Origin: CAIYZT01 sp947461435 | Lineage (GTDB): Bacteria; Pseudomonadota; Alphaproteobacteria; Rhodobacterales; Rhodobacteraceae | Length of the DNA: 64,000 nucleotides | Direction of reading: 5' to 3' | NCBI GenBank assembly: GCA_965284435.1 | Contig: OZ260083.1 | Span: 3,162,001 to 3,226,000, forward strand | Shown here: in pieces, positions 9,017-16,195 of the stretch | Layout of the letters: each line of letters opens with the position of its first letter | Numbering within the stretch: the first letter of the stretch is position 1 | Position numbers and translations under genes: made by a program | Notes under the pieces: generated by a model | Told to the model about the DNA's origin: nothing | What the model saw: only the letters and a program-made list of their open reading frames with translations | Databases searched by the model: none

Positions 9017-9817
9017 TCAGGAATTCAGCAAGGCCAAGGCGGCCGCGTGAACCTCGCGGTTGGCAGCGGCAAGCACTTGCCCCCCCTCATGCGCCGGATG
9101 CCCCTGCCAGTCGGTCACGATACCGCCGGCGGCCTCGATCACCGCGATCGGGGCCTGAACATCATAGGCCTGAAGGCCGGCTTCGATCACCAGATCGATT
9201 TGTCCTGCGGCGATCAAAGCATAGGCATAGCAATCGGTGCCATAGCGCGTCAGCCGAACATTTTGCGACACACGGCGGAACAAGGCACCTTCTTCGGCGC
9301 TGCCCACCTCTGGAAATGTGGTGAATAATATGGCGTCCGACAGGTTACGCGCCGCCCGTGTCTTCAGCGCTTTTTGCCCCATCGGCCCATTGACCAAGGC
9401 CCGGCCAAACCCACCCTCGAACCGTTCTTGAATATAAGGCTGGTCGATAATGCCATAGATCGGCCCCGTCTCATCGCGGACCGAGATAAGAACGCCCCAA
9501 GTTGGCGTTCCCGACAAATAACCCCGTGTACCGTCGATGGGATCCAGAACCCACGTCAGCCCCGACACGCCCGTCTTTGCAGCAAATTCTTCGCCCAAGA
9601 TCGAATCCTGCGGGCGCCGCTCGGCCAGGATCGCGCGCATCCGCTCTTCCGACAATTTGTCAGCCACCGTCACCGGATCAAATCGGTGTGTCTCTTTGGT
9701 GTCGGCCACCAATCCTTCGGATCGAAAGTGCAGCAGCGTTGCCACCCGGGCCGCATCCGCAAGCGCGTGGGCGACATCCATGATTTCCGCCATCTCACTT
9801 GTCGAAAGAGTGCTCAT
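9017..9817 (-). CDS. hisN: Histidinol-phosphatase, inositol-monophosphatase fold (HisN type)
   Basis: 266 residues of the IMPase superfamily. Metal-binding motifs are present: GEE at residues 75-77, DPIDGTRGY from Asp92, and the C-terminal block YDVQAPIAVIEAAGG. The sequence around GTRGYLSGTPTWGVLI is typical of the HisN-type histidinol-phosphatases of alphaproteobacteria, which make histidinol from histidinol phosphate in histidine synthesis. No other his genes are in the window, so the assignment rests on sequence type alone; a general inositol-phosphate phosphatase is the alternative. Confidence 0.85.
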   Translation of the reverse strand: MSTLSTSEMAEIMDVAHALADAARVATLLHFRSEGLVADTKETHRFDPVTVADKLSEERMRAILAERRPQDSILGEEFAAKTGVSGLTWVLDPIDGTRGYLSGTPTWGVLISVRDETGPIYGIIDQPYIQERFEGGFGRALVNGPMGQKALKTRAARNLSDAILFTTFPEVGSAEEGALFRRVSQNVRLTRYGTDCYAYALIAAGQIDLVIEAGLQAYDVQAPIAVIEAAGGIVTDWQGHPAHEGGQVLAAANREVHAAALALLNS

Positions 9818-9837
9818 GATTGTCTTGCCCCTTACCG

Positions 9838-9880
9838 GAAAAGAAAAGCCGCCCCTAGCCGCTACTGGCTTGGGGGCGGC
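9838..9880 (-). terminator. Intrinsic terminator of the XRE regulator gene
   Basis: Read on the minus strand, a hairpin with arms GCCGCCCC (9880-9873) and GGGGCGGC (9855-9848), with an inner AGCC/GGCT pairing, is followed by TTTTCTTTTC. It lies 20 bases past the stop of the regulator gene and in front of the hisN-type gene. Confidence 0.8.
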
Positions 9881-9899
9881 GGGTCAAGACACAGGTCGG

Positions 9900-10262
9900 T
9901 TATGCCGCGTCAGACAGCACGCGCGCCAGATCGAACAACCGACGACGTTGCGCTTCGGGAATGGCATAGTACGAACGGACCAACTCCAACGCTTCTTTGT
10001 CGGCCATCAGATCGGTACCAGCCACTTGCGGGGCAGCGCCTGCGTCTTGCAATCCTTCGAAGAAGAACGCGATGGTCACGCCAAGTGTTTCAGAAATATC
10101 CCACAGGCGCGACGCAGAAACCCGGTTCATTCCGGTTTCGTATTTCTGGATCTGCTGGAATTTGATCCCTACTTTATCGGCCAATTGTTGTTGGGTCATG
10201 CCCACCATCCAACGGCGATGCCGGATACGTTTACCTACATGCGCGTCTACGGGATGTTTCAT
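9900..10262 (-). CDS. XRE-family helix-turn-helix transcriptional regulator
   Basis: 120 residues. The HTH lies at about residues 13-67 (RIRHRRWMVGMTQQQLADKVG, then a recognition helix region FQQIQKYETGMNRVSASRLW). A short alpha-helical tail of about 40 residues (VRSYYAIPEAQRRRLFDLAR) follows, which may dimerise. This small Xre type is common in Rhodobacterales. A ribosome site GGAGAG precedes the ATG at 10262. A perfect palindrome overlaps its likely -10 box, which suggests autoregulation. Targets are unknown. Confidence 0.9.
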   Translation of the reverse strand: MKHPVDAHVGKRIRHRRWMVGMTQQQLADKVGIKFQQIQKYETGMNRVSASRLWDISETLGVTIAFFFEGLQDAGAAPQVAGTDLMADKEALELVRSYYAIPEAQRRRLFDLARVLSDAA

Positions 10263-10614
10263 TCATCTCTCCATTTTCGTAGCGCTACTATAACCATTTC
10301 TGCGATACAAATCATTCCATTTCTATCACTTGGGTCAAGATTCATTAAGGATTCACCAAGTAATGGACAGGCTATCCATTTGGATATGTTCAATTGCACA
10401 AACGCACAAGAACTATTCCTACGGGTCCTAAAAACCTCTCAGGTGGAGTGTTTTTTTGCAAAAACACGCAGGGCGTGCGCGGCAAAACCCGATCTGACAC
10501 GCAAATCTGCGGCACGAAAAAGAAACATTTCGCAAAGATTTTTTCCAGCCCTTGCCCAAATGTCCCACAGTCCTTCATGAAACTGTCAAACACCCGAATC
10601 ACAGAAAGACCACC
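10263..10614. other. 352-base divergent intergenic region between the XRE and quinone oxidoreductase genes
   Basis: AT-rich compared with its neighbours, with no supported gene. It holds the XRE promoter/palindrome at 10279-10292 and a perfect 8-bp inverted repeat (GTGTTTTT at 10448-10455, AAAAACAC at 10460-10467, 4-base loop). Several A/T runs occur between 10500 and 10545. Frames crossing it on either strand have no recognisable protein sequence. Confidence 0.6.
10279..10292 (-). promoter_or_regulatory. Probable promoter and operator of the XRE regulator gene
   Basis: GTAGCGCTAC at 10279-10288 is a perfect 10-bp palindrome. On the minus strand a near-consensus -10 hexamer TATAGT (10292-10287) overlaps its edge, about 25 bases before the start codon. 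The placement is what one expects of a self-repressing XRE regulator. No convincing -35 box was found. Confidence 0.5.
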
Positions 10615-11592
10615 ATGCGATGCTGGAAAGTTGCTCCCGGGGGGAATGAACCGATGCTGTCGCTTGATCACGAACCTGAACCATCCGCCGGTCAGGTCAA
10701 GATCCAAGTGTCCTGTTGCGGTTTGAATTTTGCCGATCTTCTGATGATCGAAGGCCGCTATCAAGACACGCCCGCGCGCCCCTATATTCCCGGATTGGAA
10801 TTTTCCGGCCATATCACCGCCTTTGGGGCGGGGGTTGATCCGGTCGGTCTGGGTCTCAGCTTGGGGCAGGCGGTGGCGGCCTACGGCGGGCAAGGGGGCC
10901 TTGCAGACTATGCCTGTTTGCCCGCCGACTGCGTTCTTGCTGTCCCACCCGGCATGACCCTGCCGCAGGCATCGGGATTTCAAATTGCCTACGGAACATC
11001 GCACCTCGCCCTCGCCCACCGCGCGCATTTGCAACCGGGAGAGACCTTGGTTGTGACGGGCGCGTCAGGCGGCGTGGGATTGACCGCTGTCGAACTGGGA
11101 AAACGTTTGGGCGCGCGGGTGATCGCCATCGCGCGCGGAGCCGAAAAACTCGCGGTGGCCCAAGACGCCGGCGCTGACCATCTGATCGACAGCGAGACGC
11201 CAGATCTGCGCGCGGCCCTCAGATCGCTGGGCGGGGCGGATGTGATTTATGACACCGTGGGCGGCGCGGTGTTTGACCCCTGCTTGCGCAGCCTGCGGCC
11301 CGAAGGGCGCTTTTTGGCGATCGGCTTTGCCTCGGGTCAGGTGCCGCAGGTTCCGGCGAATATTCTGCTGGTCAAGAATATTTCTGTGATCGGTCTTTAT
11401 TGGGGGGGCTATCTGTCCTTTCGCCCGGCGCTGTTGCGCCAAAGCCTGACAGAGATTTTGGCCCTGCACACCGCCGCCCCGCTTCGGCTGCACATCAGCC
11501 ATACCCTGCCCTTCGGTGCGCTTGCCGAAGGATTGGATCTGCTCAAAACCCGCAAGGCGACGGGCAAGGTTGTGATCCAAGTCGCGCAATAG
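10615..11592 (+). CDS. NAD(P)H:quinone oxidoreductase (zinc-free MDR family)
   Basis: 325 residues of the medium-chain dehydrogenase/reductase superfamily. The N-terminal GroES-like domain contains GLNFADLLMIEGRY, and the Rossmann dinucleotide site is GASGGVGLTAVELGKRLGA. The zinc-ligand cysteines of alcohol dehydrogenases are absent, so a quinone or enone reductase using NADPH is expected. The ATG at 10615 (MRCWKV) is preferred over an upstream ATG at 10552 because the family begins at this point. Substrate uncertain. Confidence 0.85.
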   Translation: MRCWKVAPGGNEPMLSLDHEPEPSAGQVKIQVSCCGLNFADLLMIEGRYQDTPARPYIPGLEFSGHITAFGAGVDPVGLGLSLGQAVAAYGGQGGLADYACLPADCVLAVPPGMTLPQASGFQIAYGTSHLALAHRAHLQPGETLVVTGASGGVGLTAVELGKRLGARVIAIARGAEKLAVAQDAGADHLIDSETPDLRAALRSLGGADVIYDTVGGAVFDPCLRSLRPEGRFLAIGFASGQVPQVPANILLVKNISVIGLYWGGYLSFRPALLRQSLTEILALHTAAPLRLHISHTLPFGALAEGLDLLKTRKATGKVVIQVAQ

Positions 11593-11679
11593 TGGGGCAT
11601 CCAGCCGCTGATACGGCCAAACTGCGACATTTCGGCACAAATTTGGCGGTCCAAAACCGCTTTTTGCTTGGAACACGGC

Positions 11680-11708
11680 TTGAAAACCCTTTTCGCCATG
11701 CCAATATC
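11680..11708 (+). promoter_or_regulatory. Possible promoter of the Bax-inhibitor-1 gene
   Basis: TTGAAA at 11680-11685 is separated by 17 bases from AATATC at 11703-11708, about 60 bases upstream of the ATG at 11768. The -35 is close to consensus, the -10 is weak. Confidence 0.3.
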
Positions 11709-11767
11709 GACAGCATAACGCGCTTGGGTTTGGCTTGGGCGCGGTAAGGGATCTAGCGGAGGCTTGA

Positions 11768-12490
11768 ATGGCACAATATGAGACGATCAATACCGTAGGC
11801 GTCGGAACGCGTTCGGCCGCAATCGACGCAGGGCTGCGCGCCCATATGAACAAAGTGTACGGCCTGATGTCGGTGGCGATGGTCATCACGGCGGGCGTTG
11901 CTTGGGCCGTGGGCACCAACGAGGCGATGCTGGCCGCGATTTACACCACGCCGCTGAAGTGGGTGGTCATGTTCCTGCCGCTTGTCATGGTCTTTGCCTT
12001 TGGCGCCGTGATCGGCCGCCTGTCCGTGGCCGCAGCGCAACTGTTCTTCTATGTCTACGCCGCCTCGGTTGGCCTGTCGCTCGCCTATATCTTCGCGGTC
12101 TTCACCGGCACCTCGATCGCCACCACCTTCTTGGTCACGGCCATCGCCTTCGCGGGCCTGTCGCTGTACGGCTACACGACGAAGCGGGATCTGTCGGGCT
12201 TCGGCACCTTCCTTGTGATGGGCCTGATCGGTCTGATCGTCGCCTCGATCGTGAACATCTTCTTGGCTTCCTCGGCTCTGGCCTTTGCGATTTCCGTGAT
12301 TGGCGTGCTGATTTTCGCCGGCCTGACCGCCTTTGACACCCAGTCGATCAAGACCACCTATCTGGCCCATGCACAGGCTGGTGATCAGGATTGGCTCGGC
12401 AAAGCCGCGATCATGGGCGCCTTGAACCTGTACCTCGACTTTATCAACATGTTCATGTTCCTGCTGCAGTTCTTGGGCAACCGCGACTAA
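11768..12490 (+). CDS. Bax inhibitor-1 / YccA family membrane protein
   Basis: 240 residues with seven hydrophobic segments and the BI-1 family C-terminus (TAFDTQSIKTTYLAHAQ, then YLDFINMFMFLLQFLG), whose acidic residues are associated with the proton/calcium-leak gate in characterised members. It resides in the inner membrane. A strong ribosome site (GGAGG) precedes the ATG, and an intrinsic terminator follows. Physiological role in this organism is unknown. Confidence 0.92.
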   Translation: MAQYETINTVGVGTRSAAIDAGLRAHMNKVYGLMSVAMVITAGVAWAVGTNEAMLAAIYTTPLKWVVMFLPLVMVFAFGAVIGRLSVAAAQLFFYVYAASVGLSLAYIFAVFTGTSIATTFLVTAIAFAGLSLYGYTTKRDLSGFGTFLVMGLIGLIVASIVNIFLASSALAFAISVIGVLIFAGLTAFDTQSIKTTYLAHAQAGDQDWLGKAAIMGALNLYLDFINMFMFLLQFLGNRD

Positions 12491-12510
12491 GGATCGGTTG
12501 ACCGCAAAAC

Positions 12511-12540
12511 AAAAAGGCCGGGGATTTCCCCGGCCTTTTT
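12511..12540. terminator. Bidirectional intrinsic terminator
   Basis: A perfect hairpin, GGCCGGGGA (12516-12524) and TCCCCGGCC (12527-12535), is flanked by five A on the left and five T on the right. It ends the Bax-inhibitor-1 gene on the plus strand and can also end the convergent PhyH gene on the minus strand. Confidence 0.93.
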
Positions 12541-12569
12541 CATGGCGATGAATCCGGGCAGCCTCCGGC

Positions 12570-13400
12570 TCAGCCCCGCTCCAACCCCGCCTGCACACCC
12601 GGCAGGCGCGGCACGACAGGCTGCAACACCGCCCGCTGCGACGGGGTGATCCTGTCCAACAAGGCCTGCGAATAACGATAGCCATAGCGCGTGTTGCCCC
12701 ATCCCGGACCATAGCGATAGATCACCACGCGCCGCTCGCCCGGATTGGTGCGCCGCGTCGCCCCGTGCGATATGGCATCCGAAAACAACAGCGCCGACCC
12801 CGCCTTCATGTTCACTTCGATCGAACCTTCCACAACCTCATCGTCAAGCTTGCAGCGGTCTGCATAGGATTGGCGAAAGATCGGATGACCAAAACTGCTT
12901 TTGTGGCTGCCCGGAATGATCCGCGTTCCCCCGTCACCCGGCCCGATATCGGTCAGCGCCACAAGGATATTGACCTGCCCGCACTGCCAGCGCCCATCGG
13001 CATAGCCGTATTGGTTGCGGATCGCCCGTTCGTGACCGCCCGAATGCATCGGAAAAAACCCACCCGAGCGGCGGACCGAGGCAAAGCATTCGTCAATGAA
13101 CAACCCTTGAATCCACGTCTGGTCTTCACCGCAATAGCGCCGCATCCGGTCAATCCATCCGGGATGGTCGATCAGATCCTCGAAGGGCTTGCCGGCATGG
13201 ACGATATTTTGCAACTCCATCCCGGCCCGGGCGTTGTTGTCCAACCGCTGAACATCGCCCCACCATTCCTTGAACCCAAGATCGGGGAAATCGTCAAATG
13301 CCGCATTCAAGGCCGCCACATGGCCCGGATCCAGAACATTTTCCAAGATCAGATAGCCATTCAGATCAAAAAGATAATCTTGCAAGTCATGCTCAACCAT
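12570..13400 (-). CDS. Phytanoyl-CoA dioxygenase (PhyH) family protein
   Basis: 276 residues. This is a PhyH-type Fe(II)/2-oxoglutarate oxygenase: an N-terminal NGYLILENVLDPGHVAALN segment, a central block TDIGPGDGGTRIIPGSHKSS, and a distal HGATRRTNPGERRVVIYRY carrying the expected third metal ligand and the oxoglutarate-binding Arg. The ATG at 13400 is used because GGAGG sits nine bases upstream; a TTG at 13439 would add 13 residues. Substrate unknown. It converges on the Bax-inhibitor-1 gene. Confidence 0.87.
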   Translation of the reverse strand: MVEHDLQDYLFDLNGYLILENVLDPGHVAALNAAFDDFPDLGFKEWWGDVQRLDNNARAGMELQNIVHAGKPFEDLIDHPGWIDRMRRYCGEDQTWIQGLFIDECFASVRRSGGFFPMHSGGHERAIRNQYGYADGRWQCGQVNILVALTDIGPGDGGTRIIPGSHKSSFGHPIFRQSYADRCKLDDEVVEGSIEVNMKAGSALLFSDAISHGATRRTNPGERRVVIYRYGPGWGNTRYGYRYSQALLDRITPSQRAVLQPVVPRLPGVQAGLERG

Positions 13401-13514
13401 GGGGCCCAACCTCCGCTCTCCCGTCACCGTTAAAGACAAAGCTAATCGGTCCGAAACGCATAGACAATCAAGTTTAGTAAAATTTTATGCAGCTCAGGCC
13501 AAACAAGCGCATAA

Positions 13515-13540
13515 CGAAAAACCGCGCCCAAAGGGCGCGG
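13515..13540 (-). terminator. Intrinsic terminator of rpmG
   Basis: On the minus strand the arms CCGCGCCC and GGGCGCGG (13540-13522, 3-base loop) are followed by TTTTTCG. It lies about 30 bases past the rpmG stop codon. Confidence 0.88.
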
Positions 13541-13569
13541 CATTTGCAACGTCACAAGACCGCAAGATC

Positions 13570-13737
13570 TTACTTGATCTTGCCTTCCTTGTATTCCACG
13601 TGCTCCCGCTTGACGGGATCATATTTCTTGACCGTCATCTTTTCGGTCATGGTGCGGGCATTCTTCTTGGTCACATAAAAGTGCCCGGTGCCTGCCGTCG
13701 AGTTCAGACGGATCTTGATCGTAACCGGCTTCGCCAT
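13570..13737 (-). CDS. rpmG: 50S ribosomal protein L33
   Basis: 55 residues, the usual L33 length, beginning MAKPVTIKIRLNSTAGTGHF and ending in a basic tail (EHVEYKEGKIK). It belongs to the large ribosomal subunit. The form here lacks the CxxC zinc pairs of the zinc-binding L33 type, so it is the zinc-independent type. The start at 13737 has AGGAG upstream; the longer open frame to 13845 is not coding. It stands as a single gene with its own terminator. Confidence 0.97.
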   Translation of the reverse strand: MAKPVTIKIRLNSTAGTGHFYVTKKNARTMTEKMTVKKYDPVKREHVEYKEGKIK

Positions 13738-13933
13738 AGTAAATTCTCCTGCAGCCCAGACCGCCACGGATCTGGTGAAATCTTTGTCTCCGCCTTTTAC
13801 GAATGAGAGCGGCAGAGTCAACAACCAAACGCCAATCGGCCACATCTAATTGCAACGATCCCGCTGCCCGGCAATGTAAGACCCAAGACTTCGCAGAACT
13901 GCGGGCCAATCCGGCCGCGCATCCGGTCAGGTC

Positions 13934-14416
13934 TTAGACATCACCGTGATCTGGCATCTTGCCCGACGGCGCAAGATAGGGGCGTGTCACATCGCGCAAA
14001 GACACATCCAACGCTTCCACCTTCACCCGCAAATCCGTGCCCCCCGACAAATGCAGATGCAGCCAGCCCCCCAAGTCATCCTCTGGGGCAAAGGAAAGCG
14101 CCAAAAGCTCCAGCGCCTGCGTCGCATCCCCCCGGTCGATCCCGGCCGATTGCACCAACAGCACCTCTTCGACCACCAACAAGGATTGCACCCGCTCAAA
14201 GCCGCGCCCGGCGTCCTTGGCCCGCGCGGCATCTTCCCATCTGAACCGGTTCAGGCCCAACGCGAACCGCCTGCGCTTGGCCGCAAAAACCATTTGCCCG
14301 GGCGTCAGAACCGCGTCTTGCACCAAGGTCGATATGACAGCAAGATCTTGAACCTCGCGCGCCAAAAGGCGCAGCGGGGCCTCGGATGCGCCCTCTTCGA
14401 ACCGGGCATCACTCAT
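13934..14416 (-). CDS. DUF2948 family protein
   Basis: 160 residues matching the DUF2948 family of alphaproteobacteria (PLRLLAREVQDLAVISTLVQ, then RRRFALGLNRFRWED). No catalytic motif is visible and the function is unknown. Its ATG overlaps the murA stop codon as ATGA, so it is translationally coupled to murA; this pairing is a recognised Rhodobacterales gene order. No signal peptide or membrane segment is seen. Confidence 0.88.
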   Translation of the reverse strand: MSDARFEEGASEAPLRLLAREVQDLAVISTLVQDAVLTPGQMVFAAKRRRFALGLNRFRWEDAARAKDAGRGFERVQSLLVVEEVLLVQSAGIDRGDATQALELLALSFAPEDDLGGWLHLHLSGGTDLRVKVEALDVSLRDVTRPYLAPSGKMPDHGDV

Positions 14417-15681
14417 GCGCTGATCCGCTCGATCTGCGCGCCGCAGGCCCGCAACTTTTCTTCGACCCGCTCATATCCGCGGTCCAGATGATAAACGCGG
14501 CTCACCACGGTTTCACCCTCGGCGGCCAGCGCAGCCAGGATCAAGGACACAGACGCGCGCAGATCGGTCGCCATCACGCGGGCCCCTTTCAAACGGTCAA
14601 CGCCTGTAACCGTGGCCGTTCCCCCATGCACATCAATCTTGGCCCCCATCCGGATCAATTCTGGCGCATGCATGAACCTGTTTTCAAAAATCTTTTCTTC
14701 CAGAACACTGGTTCCGCTTGCCGTGCACAGCAGGGCCATCATCTGCGCCTGCAAATCCGTGGGAAAGCCCGGGAAAGGCTCTGTCACCACATCCACCGCC
14801 CTGACACGGTCCCCCGTCCGCTTGACCTTCAGGCCCCGCGCCGTTTCGGTCACCGTCACCCCTGCGGCATCCAGCTTTTCAGCAAAGGCGCCCACCAGAT
14901 CCATGCGGCCGCCGATGCATTCCACCTCGCCGCCCGCAATCGCCGGCACCAGCATATAGGTACCCAGTTCAATTCGGTCGGTCACCACGGGGTGCGTGGC
15001 CCCGTGCAGGCGGTCCACACCTTGCACCGTGATGGTGCTGGTGCCCTCGCCATCAATCTGCGCGCCCATCTTGCGCAGGCATTGGGCCAGATCCACAATC
15101 TCAGGCTCGCGTGCGGCATTCTTCAACACCGTGGTGCCTCGGGCCAAGGTGGCTGCCATCAGCGCATTCTCCGTCGCCCCGACCGATACGAAGGGAAACT
15201 CCACCACCGCCCCGCGCAGCTTTCCACCGGGGGCCTTGGCATGAATATACCCATCCCGCAGGTCCAATTCCGCGCCCATCGCTTCGAGCGCCTTCAGATG
15301 CAGATCAACCGGCCGCGCGCCAATGGCGCATCCGCCTGGCAAGGACACGATCGCATGCCCATCGCGCGCCAACATCGGCCCCAACACCAGAATAGAGGCG
15401 CGCATTTTGCGCACAATATCATAATCAGCCGTGTGATTGGTGATGGCATGGCTCGACATGGCAAGGACTTGGCCGTCCTGCAAACTGGCAACCTCGGCCC
15501 CCAAAGAGCCCAGCAACTGCGTCATCGTGCGAATGTCAGACAGTCGCGGCGCGTTGGTTAACGTCAGCGGTTCATCACTCAGAAGCGTCGCGGGCATCAG
15601 CGTCAAACAGGCATTTTTGGCCCCCGCAATCGGTATGGCCCCCGACAGTGCCCCATTACCCCGTACCAGAATCGAATCCAT
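14413..15681 (-). CDS. murA: UDP-N-acetylglucosamine 1-carboxyvinyltransferase
   Basis: 422 residues, normal MurA length. It transfers enolpyruvate from PEP to UDP-GlcNAc, the first committed step of peptidoglycan synthesis in the cytoplasm. The N-terminal substrate-binding GAKNACL is at residues 20-26. The active-site loop SLPGGCAIGARPVDLHL carries Cys118, equivalent to Cys115 of E. coli, so the enzyme should be fosfomycin-sensitive by that criterion. It is followed by the coupled DUF2948 gene and preceded by a 54-residue gene 6 bases upstream. Confidence 0.97.
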   Translation of the reverse strand: MDSILVRGNGALSGAIPIAGAKNACLTLMPATLLSDEPLTLTNAPRLSDIRTMTQLLGSLGAEVASLQDGQVLAMSSHAITNHTADYDIVRKMRASILVLGPMLARDGHAIVSLPGGCAIGARPVDLHLKALEAMGAELDLRDGYIHAKAPGGKLRGAVVEFPFVSVGATENALMAATLARGTTVLKNAAREPEIVDLAQCLRKMGAQIDGEGTSTITVQGVDRLHGATHPVVTDRIELGTYMLVPAIAGGEVECIGGRMDLVGAFAEKLDAAGVTVTETARGLKVKRTGDRVRAVDVVTEPFPGFPTDLQAQMMALLCTASGTSVLEEKIFENRFMHAPELIRMGAKIDVHGGTATVTGVDRLKGARVMATDLRASVSLILAALAAEGETVVSRVYHLDRGYERVEEKLRACGAQIERISA

Positions 15682-15687
15682 ACTGCC

Positions 15688-15852
15688 TCACTTGTCCGTT
15701 TGCGCGTCCGCCTCGGGGGCGGTACGCGCTTTTGCCTGGGCCTTGCGCTTGGCCATGTTATCCTTCAACGCCTCTTTCAGCCTGCGCTCACGCGCGGAAA
15801 GCAGGGCCTTTCGGCCTTCTTTTGCAGGCTGGCTTTGGGTCTTTTCTGTCAT
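15688..15852 (-). CDS. Small basic hypothetical protein (54 aa) upstream of murA
   Basis: A short open frame beginning MTEKTQSQPAKEGRKALLSA and rich in Lys, Arg and Ala, including ERRLKEALKDNMAKRKAQAK, which should form a charged helix. It has a good ribosome site (AGGAAG, seven bases before the ATG) and ends six bases before the murA start, so it probably opens the murA operon. No known family is recognised with confidence. The biased composition and the RBS support real translation. Confidence 0.7.
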   Translation of the reverse strand: MTEKTQSQPAKEGRKALLSARERRLKEALKDNMAKRKAQAKARTAPEADAQTDK

Positions 15853-15931
15853 CTTGGCTTCCTAACGCAGCTTCGCGTCCGGGTCCAGTCATGCAGCCCC
15901 GTCTGCGGCCGAACAAAGCTTGGAAAGGGGG

Positions 15932-15960
15932 TTGCATGGGGCGGAAATTCCCTTTAATCA
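15932..15960 (+). promoter_or_regulatory. Probable promoter of tRNA-Thr
   Basis: TTGCAT at 15932-15937, a 17-base spacer, and TAATCA at 15955-15960 lie about 53 bases before the tRNA. Both hexamers match sigma-70 type boxes moderately and the spacing is ideal. Confidence 0.45.
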
Positions 15961-16013
15961 CCCGCCACGCACGGGATGAGCAGGGAAAACCTGCGCAGAC
16001 CACCGCCGAAGAT

Positions 16014-16088
<75 letters not shown>

Positions 16089-16108
16089 TTTATCCCAATA
16101 AAAACAAC

Positions 16109-16160
16109 GTTTTGCAAAACTGATTTCGCAAAAAGTAGCATACCATAGACATATGCTACT
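16109..16160. promoter_or_regulatory. Paired inverted repeats upstream of the integrase
   Basis: Two dyads lie between the attachment site and the integrase start. GTTTTGCAAAAC at 16109-16120 is a perfect 12-bp palindrome. AGTAGCATA at 16134-16142 and TATGCTACT at 16152-16160 are perfect 9-bp arms with a 9-base spacer. Integrase arm-type sites or an operator controlling the integrase are the likely roles. Confidence 0.5.
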
Positions 16161-16195
16161 CTTGAGCGCATTGTAGCTGTGGCTTGAGGTGAAAC

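Noticed and set aside
10390..11034. A 214-codon minus-strand frame across the quinone oxidoreductase gene
   Set aside because: Overlaps a supported plus-strand enzyme and lacks a ribosome site or family motif.
14386..15561. A 391-codon plus-strand frame antisense to murA
   Set aside because: The minus-strand murA has all catalytic motifs; the antisense peptide has none.
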